DNA from: Streptomyces sp. TLI_235
Lineage (GTDB): Bacteria; Actinomycetota; Actinomycetes; Streptomycetales; Streptomycetaceae
Assembly (NCBI GenBank): GCA_002300355.1
Contig: NSGV01000001.1
Location: forward strand, 1-64,000
Direction: 5' to 3'
DNA length: 64,000 nt
Positions within the stretch are counted from its first letter, which is position 1. Each line of letters begins with the position of its first letter. A program made the translations under genes and the position numbers. Below are positions 36,190-44,943 of the stretch, piece by piece. The notes beneath the pieces are model-generated. The model had not been told where the DNA came from. It did no database searches and was given only the letters and a program-made list of their open reading frames with translations.

Positions 36190-37005
36190 TCACGCGGTCA
36201 TCGCCACGACGGCCTCGTCGGTGTAGGTGAGGAAGGTCAGGGTCTGACGGAAGTACAGCTCGATCTGCGCCGCGTCGTGGGCCGTGTACCCGATCGCAAG
36301 ATCCTCGCCGAGCCGCAGTTCGTAGTCCCCGCCGCGGGTGGACAGCAGGAAGGCGCCCTCCAGCGCCGGCGCCCAGAGCAGGCGGCCCTCGAGCATGCGG
36401 TCGATGTGGGCCGCCACCGGATAGCCGTGGTCGGAGGTCTCGCTGACCGCGGTGTACGCGTCGGCGCCCAGCAGCAGCGCGTACGGGCCACCGACGCCGG
36501 CCAGGCGCAGCGTCGACAGGGCGTGGCTGACGGCGTCCGGGTAGTCGTACGGCTCGGCCGGCAGCGTGAGCACCGGGTGGGGGCTGCGGCTGCGCAGGCC
36601 GTCGATGCCCGCGGCGGCGTAGCCGTCGAAGACGGCCCGGTCCTCGGCGAAGGCCATCGCCCGTGCCGCGTCCTTGACGGGCTGCCAGTCGGAGTCCTTG
36701 GAGCCGCGTTCGACGTCGTCGACAGCGTCCCGCGCGACCTTGAACGGCACCCGCAGTTCGACCAGCGGCTGAGCCCGGCGCAGCCGGGCCTCGACCCCGG
36801 GTGCGGGGGCCTCGACGGCGGTGAGGTGTCCGGTGCCGACCGCGGCGAGCCCGGGCCCGTCCGGTCCGGTGACGTCCACGGCGCGCCGGCCGGCGACGTG
36901 GCGTTCGAAGGTGCGGCGGGCCTCCTCCTCGATCTCGGACCATGCGGCGGGCGTGATCGGGGCGAGCTCGCGGTGCAGGTTTTTCATGCCGTCGGTCGAG
37001 GTCAT
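36190..37005 (-). CDS. Family 1 encapsulin shell protein
   Basis: A 271-residue HK97-fold shell protein: MKNLHRELAPITPAAWSEIE at the N-terminus (cargo-binding helix), EIEEEARRTFERHVAGRRAV, PFKVARDAVDDVERGSKDSD, FAEDRAVFDGYAAAGIDGLR, SDHGYPVAAHIDRMLEGRLL and IGYTAHDAAQIELYFRQTLT. It self-assembles into a protein nanocompartment. The start is taken as the ATG at 37005, with AAAGGAG 10 bases upstream; a GTG at 37014 overlapping the peroxidase stop is possible but too close to that site. It forms an operon with the DyP peroxidase, its expected cargo. Confidence 0.95.
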   Translation of the reverse strand: MTSTDGMKNLHRELAPITPAAWSEIEEEARRTFERHVAGRRAVDVTGPDGPGLAAVGTGHLTAVEAPAPGVEARLRRAQPLVELRVPFKVARDAVDDVERGSKDSDWQPVKDAARAMAFAEDRAVFDGYAAAGIDGLRSRSPHPVLTLPAEPYDYPDAVSHALSTLRLAGVGGPYALLLGADAYTAVSETSDHGYPVAAHIDRMLEGRLLWAPALEGAFLLSTRGGDYELRLGEDLAIGYTAHDAAQIELYFRQTLTFLTYTDEAVVAMTA

Positions 37006-37010
37006 GGCGG

Positions 37011-38054
37011 TCACGCTCCTTTGAGGCTGCCGATGCCGAGGGACCCTTCGGCCACGGAGGCCGTGGAGGTGGCGGAGGCCGTGGAGGTGGAGGAGGCCGC
37101 GGAGGTGGCCGCGGCTGCCGTGGCGGAGGGCAGCGCTGGCAGGTCGTCCAGGAAGTCGGCGCTGGGCACGTGGAAGAGGCAGCCGGTGACCGCCGTCGAG
37201 AAGTCGAGGATGCGGTCGTGCAGTCCGGGCGGGTTCCCGAGGAACATGTTCCGCAGCATCTGCTCGGTCACCTCCGGAGTTCGCGCGTACCCGATGAAGT
37301 AGGTCCCGAACTCGCCGTTCGCGACGTTCCCGAAGGGCATGTTCTCGCGCACGATCTTCCGCTCGTCGCCGTTCTCGTCGGTGACGGTGTTGAGGGCGAC
37401 GTGCGAGTTCGCGGGCTTGACCTCGTCCGGCAGTTCGACGTTGGCCAGCTTGGTGCGCCCGATGGCCTGCTCCTGCTCGTGCTCGGGCAGCGCGTTCCAG
37501 GCGGCGAGGTCGTGGACGTACTTCTGGACCACCACGTAGCTCCCGCCGGCGAAGTCCGGGTCCTCGTCGCCGATGAAGACGGCGTCGACGGCGGCCCGCC
37601 CGTCGGGGTTCTCGGTGCCGTCGACGAAGCCGAGCAGGTCGCGCTCGTCGAAGTAGGTGAACCCGTGCACCTCGTCGACCACGGTGCCCGCGCCGACCAG
37701 GCGCTCGCCGATCATCCGGGCCAGTTCGAAGCAGAGGTCGGTGCGGGCGGCCCGCAGGTGGAAGAGGAGGTCGCCGGGGGTGGCGGGCGCGCGGTGCCGC
37801 GGTCCCGACAGAGGTACGAAGGGGTGCAGGTCGCGCGGGCGCGGGCCGTCGAAGAGCCGGTCCCAGACCGTGGACCCGATGCCCGCGACGCAGCTGAGCC
37901 CGGCGCCCGGGTCACGGAAGCCGACCGACCGGCGTAAGCCCGCGAGGTCCTGGAGGAGGTCCCGGACGGCAGGCTCGCCGCCCGGTCCGACGGTGGCCAC
38001 GAGGAACATCGCGGCCCTGGCCGGCGGGGCGATCACTGGCTGCGGTTCGACCAC
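37011..38054 (-). CDS. DyP-type peroxidase with encapsulin-targeting tail
   Basis: A 347-residue heme peroxidase. The GTG at 38054 is chosen for the AGGAGG 8 bases upstream. It shows the DyP signature LLGFVDGTENPDG (distal Asp) and the proximal heme His in KPANSHVALNTV, followed by IVRENMPFGNVANGEFGTYF and VPSADFLDDLPALP. The C-terminus is a Ser/Thr/Ala linker and then EGSLGIGSLKGA, the conserved cargo-loading peptide of encapsulated DyPs. It oxidises bulky substrates with hydrogen peroxide inside the shell. Its stop lies 6 bases before the encapsulin ATG. Confidence 0.96.
   Translation of the reverse strand: MVEPQPVIAPPARAAMFLVATVGPGGEPAVRDLLQDLAGLRRSVGFRDPGAGLSCVAGIGSTVWDRLFDGPRPRDLHPFVPLSGPRHRAPATPGDLLFHLRAARTDLCFELARMIGERLVGAGTVVDEVHGFTYFDERDLLGFVDGTENPDGRAAVDAVFIGDEDPDFAGGSYVVVQKYVHDLAAWNALPEHEQEQAIGRTKLANVELPDEVKPANSHVALNTVTDENGDERKIVRENMPFGNVANGEFGTYFIGYARTPEVTEQMLRNMFLGNPPGLHDRILDFSTAVTGCLFHVPSADFLDDLPALPSATAAAATSAASSTSTASATSTASVAEGSLGIGSLKGA
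37056..37109 (-). repeat. Three 18-bp tandem repeats encoding the DyP tail linker
   Basis: Units 37056-37073, 37074-37091 and 37092-37109 differ by only one to three bases. They encode the Ser/Thr/Ala linker between the DyP fold and the targeting peptide, so linker length may vary between strains. Confidence 0.85.
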
Positions 38055-38235
38055 GGAGCATGCCTCCTGGCTGCACGGCTGCGGCGGTACGCCCACAGGA
38101 ACCGGGATGAAAGGCTGCACGAGGAAGCCTAGACCGCGAGCGGCGGCCGCGCCGCGCAGCGTCACGGCCCGTGGCGGCACTCGTGCCGGTCGCCACGGGC
38201 CGTCGGGGCCGGTCCGGTCGGGGCCAGCCCGGAGG

Positions 38236-38871
38236 TCAGCCGGTGACGATTCCCGTGACGAGGTTGATGGTGGTGGCCAGGATGCTCGTCCCGAACAGGT
38301 AGGAGAGCAGGCAGTGGCGCAGCACGACCGCGCGGATGGCCGAGGTGGTGACGCTGGTGTCGGACACCTGGTAGGTCATGCCGAGGTTGTAGCTGAAGTA
38401 GAGGAAGTCCTTGTAGCAGGGCGGCTCGTCGGAGTTGAAGTCGATCCCTCCCGTCGGGGGTGAGAGGTACAGCTCCGCGTATCGGGCGGCGTACATCAGG
38501 TGCAGGGACGCCCAGCCCATGAAGACGCCGCCGAGCGCGGTCGCCGCGGCGCTGTGGCTGTCGCCGGAGTTGCCGAGCAGGAGCAGCAGCACGATGCCGG
38601 TGAGTCCGCCGACGGCCGCCGCGACGACGACGAACTCCTCCAGGACGGGCCGGAAGTCCTCGCGCCGGGCGTTGCGGCGGGTGGCTGCGGCGTCCATGGG
38701 CCACAGCACGATCCAGCCGGCCACGACGAAGAAGGTCTGGGCCGCGGTGATACCGGCGAGGACGCCCAGCGACAGGTCGCGCAGCAGCCAGACGACGATG
38801 CCCACCGCCGCTCCCGCGATCAGCGCTCCGTTCAGTCGCGGCAGGGCCGTCCGCAGTGACCACGGGTTCAT
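38236..38871 (-). CDS. DUF1345 integral membrane protein
   Basis: A 211-residue protein with about five membrane helices. It carries the DUF1345 signatures [56 protein letters not shown] and [20 protein letters not shown], characteristic of small membrane proteins of unknown function across bacteria. Confidence 0.9.
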   Translation of the reverse strand: MNPWSLRTALPRLNGALIAGAAVGIVVWLLRDLSLGVLAGITAAQTFFVVAGWIVLWPMDAAATRRNARREDFRPVLEEFVVVAAAVGGLTGIVLLLLLGNSGDSHSAAATALGGVFMGWASLHLMYAARYAELYLSPPTGGIDFNSDEPPCYKDFLYFSYNLGMTYQVSDTSVTTSAIRAVVLRHCLLSYLFGTSILATTINLVTGIVTG

Positions 38872-38877
38872 GGGCCC

Positions 38878-39569
38878 TCACAGTAGCGGCCCCGCCGCGC
38901 CCGGTGGCCGACCGCTCTCCCTCCGGCGCGCGGCGCACCCCTGCCGCAGGCGGTCGCGGGCCGCCGACGCCGGGGGCGGCGAGTACCGCCAGCAGCCGGC
39001 TCCGGCCGGGTGCCCGGTCGGTCTCGGGTTGCTGCCGCCTGGACGGTCGGGGTCCGCCGGCGCCCGGCAGCTGCCAGTGCACACAGGGCTGAGCGCGCCA
39101 CAGCAGCGGTTCGGCGCCGGTGAGCCCGGTCCGCCGGTGAGCCCGGTCCGCGCGACCCCGGCCGGGTCGTCCCACCACTCGACCGGCCAGCTGTCCGCGA
39201 CCGACTCCAGGACGTCCACCCAGTGCTCACCGTCCCGGATATGGGCCCGCAGGGCCTCCCGGGCCGCGAACCGACCCGAGGACGGCGAGCAGTTCCAGCA
39301 CCCGGGTGGCCCGCTCGCAGGCGTCCTCGTCGCCGCCGAGCAGTGCCGCCACCGGTGCGGTCGGCAGCTCCAGGTCCCGTACCAGCCGGGCCAGATACAG
39401 GTGGCGGTCGTCCACCCTGCGGGTCCCATCGCCGGTCGTGCCGGACGCTGTCGTACACCAGCTCACCGACCGCAGCCCGTCCCTCCGCCACGGCCCGCAG
39501 TGCCCCCAGACCCCGTCCGCGTTCCAGCAGCCCGCGCACGGTGTCCACCGGCGCGTACGTCCACGGCAC
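38878..39569 (-). pseudogene. Frameshifted HEAT-like hypothetical protein
   Basis: Starting at the GTG at 39569, three collinear pieces are read in successive frames: PWTYAPVDTVRGLLERGRGL to the HDRRWD region; then DDRHLYLARLVRDLELPTAP and ERATRVLELLAVLG; then AREALRAHIRDGEHWVDVLE and WPVEWWDDPAG. The breaks look like one extra G in a GGG near 39418 and one extra T near 39270. Undoing both gives one continuous helical-repeat protein of about 230 residues, similar to streptomycete hypothetical proteins. Function unknown. It starts 5 bases after the truncated Clp gene ends, suggesting a deletion joined them. Confidence 0.65.
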
Positions 39570-39573
39570 GTCC

Positions 39574-41674
<2,101 letters not shown>

Positions 41675-41745
41675 GGCCGGGGCGGCGTTCGCTCGGTGTC
41701 CCGGCTCCGACGCCGGGTCAGGCACACGCCTGGACGCGAACCTCG

Positions 41746-41955
41746 TCAGACTCCGGCAGGACCCGCCGCGGAGAAGGTGAGACCCCCGGCGGACAGCGGA
41801 CGGCGTTCGGGCGTGGCCTCCGGCTCCTGGCCGGGCGGCGGCAGGAAGAGGGCGCGGTCGACGGCGGGCAGCGGCCGGCGGTCCGGCGCGACCGGCGCGT
41901 CGGTGTCCGGCGCGGAGAACACGGGCAGGCCCAGCGGGCGGCGATCATCGTTCAC
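41746..41955 (-). CDS. Small Pro/Arg-rich hypothetical protein
   Basis: A 69-residue frame from the GTG at 41955, reading NDDRRPLGLPVFSAPDTDAP, then PDRRPLPAVDRALFLPPPGQ and ending GGLTFSAAGPAGV. Three related DRRPL/ERRPL phrases recur, so it may be a genuine repeat-containing peptide. No clear ribosome binding site and no family recognised. It lies just upstream of the Clp pseudogene. Confidence 0.35.
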   Translation of the reverse strand: MNDDRRPLGLPVFSAPDTDAPVAPDRRPLPAVDRALFLPPPGQEPEATPERRPLSAGGLTFSAAGPAGV

Positions 41956-42081
41956 GAGTGGCAGCCTGGCCCATCGGCGGCGCGGCAGGCAACGCGATTG
42001 CCGGCCGGCCCCGCGCAGATGCTGTGAAGAAGCCCCGGGCTCCGCGTGGCTCGGGACCATCCGCGGCGCACCCGGCGGCGC

Positions 42082-42705
42082 TCAGATCAGGCCCGCGCGG
42101 ACGGCGCGGGCCACGGCGTGGGCACGGTTGCGGGCCTGGAGACGGGCCATCAGGTCGTAGACGACGTTCTTCACTGTGTGTTCGGAGCAGGAGAGGGCGG
42201 CGGCGATCGCCACGTTGCCGTGACCCTCGGCGATCAGGGTGAGGACCGCGGTCTGGCGGGCGGTCAGCGGGGAGGGCGCGGCGGCGGGCCGCGGGGCGGC
42301 GGCCGGGCCGCCGATCAGGCGGGCCAGCACCTCGTACGGCATCCGCCCGTCGCCGCGCCCGGCCGAACGGACGGCGGCCGCCAGCCGGACCGGGGTGGCC
42401 TGCGGCGCGGGCAGCAGCACCCGGGCGCCGAGCCGCACCGCGCGCCGCACCCCCTCGGGCGGGAAGCTGTCGGCGACGACCATCAGCCGGTAGCCGCCGC
42501 CACAGAAGTCCGGCGGACAGGCTTCGAGTGCCTCGTCGACCGTGCCGGCGGCGGCCAGCAGGACGGCTCCGGGCCGCCGGTCGGGCTCCGGTACCAGGTC
42601 GATGCCGGCCCGTCGCAGCGCGGCCGCGACGCTGTCCCGCACTCCGCCGTCCGCCGCGTTCAGGTGCACCCGCAGCCGTTCCGCGACGGCCGTCCCCGCG
42701 CTCAC
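42082..42705 (-). CDS. LuxR-type regulator with degenerate receiver (second of pair)
   Basis: A 207-residue protein. The C-terminal helix-turn-helix is clear (PLTARQTAVLTLIAEGHGNV, AIAAALSCSEHTVKNVVYDL, RLQARNRAHAVARAVRAGLI). The N-terminal half looks like a receiver fold, but the usual acidic pocket, phospho-Asp and switch residues are not recognisable. It probably does not work by phosphorylation. Its GTG overlaps the stop of the preceding LuxR gene (GTGA), so they are coupled and may form heterodimers. They lie downstream of the lanthipeptide genes, now separated by an IS110-type element. Confidence 0.85.
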   Translation of the reverse strand: MSAGTAVAERLRVHLNAADGGVRDSVAAALRRAGIDLVPEPDRRPGAVLLAAAGTVDEALEACPPDFCGGGYRLMVVADSFPPEGVRRAVRLGARVLLPAPQATPVRLAAAVRSAGRGDGRMPYEVLARLIGGPAAAPRPAAAPSPLTARQTAVLTLIAEGHGNVAIAAALSCSEHTVKNVVYDLMARLQARNRAHAVARAVRAGLI

Positions 42706-43325
42706 AGCAGGCCCGCCCGGAGCGCGTAGGCGACCGCGTGGGCGCGGTTGCGCAGCCGGAGGCGCTGCGTGATGTCGTGCAGGACGCCGGCCACGGTGCG
42801 GGCCGAGTAGGAGAGTTCGCGGGCGATCTCGTCGGTGTCCCGGCCGTCGGCGACCAGCCGCAGGACGTCGCGCTCGCGGTTGCTGAGGCCGGTGCCGGGC
42901 CAGGAGGCGGGGGCGCCGAAGGGCGGGCCGGCGCCGGCGGCCTGTTCGAGCAGGCCGTCGAGCAGGTCGGGGGGCACGGTGCAGTCGCCCCCGGCGGCGG
43001 CGAGCACGGTACGGGCCAGCCGGGCGGCTCCGGCCTCGTGCCGGCGCAGTAGTCCGCGGGCGCCGGCGGCGATGGCGTGCATCGCCTCGGCCGGGGCGAG
43101 CTCGGCGGCGACCAGCACCACCTCCGGGCGGTGCCGGGCGGCCCGGACCGTCCGTACGGTGTGCAGCACCTGCTCGGTCACCCCGTCGACGATCACGACC
43201 GTGACCCGGGCGGCCTCCTCGGCCGGCACGACGCAGACGTCCGGGCAGCCGTGCAGTGCGCTCCTGACGCCGGCCTCCGGCAGTGGGTCCAGCGCGACGA
43301 CGTTGACGCGCAGCGGCTCCCCCAT
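42702..43325 (-). CDS. LuxR-type regulator with receiver-like domain (first of pair)
   Basis: A 207-residue protein from the ATG at 43325 (GAGGAGG upstream). An N-terminal receiver-like domain (LRVNVVALDPLPEAGVRSAL; VTVVIVDGVTEQVLHTVRTV; EVVLVAAELAPAEAMHAIAA; GARGLLRRHEAG) keeps a possible central Asp in VIVDG but lacks the conserved Lys. The C-terminal LuxR helix-turn-helix is intact (GLSNRERDVLRLVADGRDTD; ELSYSARTVAGVLHDIT). No sensor kinase is adjacent. It is coupled by a 4-base overlap to the next LuxR gene and shares the NRAHAVA.ALRAGL ending with it, indicating duplication. Confidence 0.87.
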   Translation of the reverse strand: MGEPLRVNVVALDPLPEAGVRSALHGCPDVCVVPAEEAARVTVVIVDGVTEQVLHTVRTVRAARHRPEVVLVAAELAPAEAMHAIAAGARGLLRRHEAGAARLARTVLAAAGGDCTVPPDLLDGLLEQAAGAGPPFGAPASWPGTGLSNRERDVLRLVADGRDTDEIARELSYSARTVAGVLHDITQRLRLRNRAHAVAYALRAGLL

Positions 43326-43648
43326 CCAGGTCCTCCTCGGTCGGGCGGATGCACCGGGCGTATGCGCACCTCTCTGCCGAGCAGTATTCAGCGGCCCGCG
43401 CACCCCGCACATGGGTGCCGGGCCCCCATATTCCGCCCCCATGGTCCTCACACCTTTCCCCAGCGCGCCCGCGCAGCTCCCCCGGTGCGGGACGGCGGCG
43501 CTCAGCCGGCTCTACCTTCTTGACCGGGTTGATCGGGCCGTTCGTAGGTTTGGGTCGCCCAGGGGTGCTGGGTGTGGCTATCAGCCGGCTGCCGTCTCGT
43601 GGCTTCCCTCGCTTCGCCGCCCGGCACCCCACGACGACTCGGCCGCCG
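43326..43648. other. Intergenic region with a 10-bp direct repeat
   Basis: Between the LuxR start and the IS110-type element. It should hold the LuxR-pair promoter unless that was upstream of the insertion. TCAGCCGGCT occurs exactly at 43502-43511 and 43581-43590. No gene is seen. Confidence 0.45.
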
Positions 43649-43696
43649 ATTAGGAAGTGCGAGCAAGTCGCTGAGTAGAGCAATGCCGGCGAGGTC

Positions 43697-43720
43697 GTCC
43701 GTGGTGTCAACAGCACGGAC
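43697..43720 (+). ncRNA. Hairpin in the IS110-type non-coding end, possible bridge/seek RNA segment
   Basis: GTCCGTGGTGT and ACAGCACGGAC pair at 10 of 11 positions, 18 bases before the transposase ATG. IS110-family transposases are guided by a structured RNA encoded in the element's non-coding end. This hairpin lies where such an RNA would be. The guide loops cannot be assigned from one copy, and the non-coding end is short. Confidence 0.35.
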
Positions 43721-43738
43721 ACGCACGTCAGGAGCGCG

Positions 43739-44935
43739 ATGAGCCGGATATGGGCGGGGATCGACAGCGGCAAGGGCCACCACCACGGCCTGGCCCTGGA
43801 CGCCGAGGGCAAGACCCTGCTGTCGCGGCGGGTGGCCAACGACGAGCCCGAGCTGCTGCAACTGGTCGGCGATGTCCTCGCCCTGGCCGACGGCCGTGAG
43901 GTGACCTGGGCGATCGACATGACCGGCGGGGAGCCGGCCCTGCTGCTGAGTCTGCTGATCGCCCACGGGCAGGACGTCCTCTACCTGCCCGGCCGCCTGG
44001 TGAATCGGGCCGCCGACGGCTACCGCGGCGAGGGCAAGACCGACGCCCGCGACGCCTACGTGATCGCCGACCAGGCCAGGATGCGCCGCGACCTGCAACC
44101 GATCCGGCCCGGCGACGAGGCCGCGATCGAGCTCAGGCTGCTGACCGGCCGGCGCGCCGACCTGGTCGAGGACCGCACCCGCACGGTCAACCGCCTGCGC
44201 GGCACCCTGCTGAGCATGTTCCCGGCCCTGGAGCGGGCTCTGGACGTGACCAACGTCGGCCCGCTCAAGCTGCTGACCGGCTACCGGACCCCGGCCGCGA
44301 TCCGCCGCGCCGCGGTCACGAGGCTGTCCAAATGGCTGGCCAATCGCAAGGTCCGGAACGCGAGAGCTCTCGCCGAGACGGCAGTTGAGGCTGCTGAGCG
44401 GCAGTACACCTCCATTCCCGGGGAGAAGACCATCGCCAGGCTGGTCCATACCCTGGCCGAGGGGGTGATGACCCTCAACGAGCACATCGCCGAGATCGAC
44501 AAGCTCATCGAGGGCCGGTTTCGCGAGCACGAACTCGCCGAGATAGTCGAGAGCGTCCCGGGCATCGGCACCGTCCTCGGCGCCGAGTTCCTGGCCGGCG
44601 TCGGCGGCAGCCTGGACGGCTTCGCGTCCCCTGACGCCCTGGCAGCCTTCGCCGGCGTTGCCCCCGCGCCACGGGACTCGGGCAAGGTCAGCGGCGACCT
44701 CCATCGTCCGAGCGTCTACCACCGCAGGCTCCAGCGCGTCTTCTACACCTCCGCGTTGGTCAGCATCCGTTGCGACCCGAACTCACGGACGTTCTACGAC
44801 CGCAAGCGCGCGGAAGGCAAGCGGCACGTCCAAGCCGTGATGGCCCTGGCCCGCCGACGCGTCAACGTCCTGTGGGCCCTGATCCGTGACCGGCGGTGCT
44901 ACCAGGTCGCACCGCCAGTCACCGAAGCCGCGTGA
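43739..44935 (+). CDS. IS110-family transposase (RuvC-like plus Tnp20 domains)
   Basis: A 398-residue protein. The N-terminal RuvC-like domain begins IWAGIDSGKGHHHGLALDAE (first Asp), with AIDMTGGEPALL and GEGKTDARDAYVIADQAR (DARDA motif). The C-terminal Tnp20 domain has ESVPGIGTVLGAEFLAGVGG, DALAAFAGVAPAPRDSGK (with the conserved Ser downstream), YHRRLQRVFYTSALVSIRCD and RKRAEGKRHVQAVMALARRR. It is full length and uninterrupted, so likely active. It would act as an RNA-guided recombinase like other family members. Confidence 0.95.
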   Translation: MSRIWAGIDSGKGHHHGLALDAEGKTLLSRRVANDEPELLQLVGDVLALADGREVTWAIDMTGGEPALLLSLLIAHGQDVLYLPGRLVNRAADGYRGEGKTDARDAYVIADQARMRRDLQPIRPGDEAAIELRLLTGRRADLVEDRTRTVNRLRGTLLSMFPALERALDVTNVGPLKLLTGYRTPAAIRRAAVTRLSKWLANRKVRNARALAETAVEAAERQYTSIPGEKTIARLVHTLAEGVMTLNEHIAEIDKLIEGRFREHELAEIVESVPGIGTVLGAEFLAGVGGSLDGFASPDALAAFAGVAPAPRDSGKVSGDLHRPSVYHRRLQRVFYTSALVSIRCDPNSRTFYDRKRAEGKRHVQAVMALARRRVNVLWALIRDRRCYQVAPPVTEAA

Positions 44936-44943
44936 CAACGACA

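Larger units (their letters stand above)
43649..44942 (+). mobile_element. IS110-family element inserted at the LAL stop codon
   Basis: The transposase gene is flanked by exact copies of ATTAGGAAG at 43649-43657 and 44943-44951, giving a 1,294-bp unit, normal for IS110. The right copy contains, on the minus strand, the TAA stop of the LAL regulator, so insertion left that protein unchanged. No terminal inverted repeats are seen, consistent with IS110. Exact ends are uncertain because IS110 elements recombine at a short core and may not duplicate target DNA. Confidence 0.65.

Noticed and set aside
43496..43600. Possible tRNA or small RNA in the gap before the IS110-type element
   Set aside because: No cloverleaf, acceptor stem or T-loop sequence can be drawn; only a short direct repeat is present.
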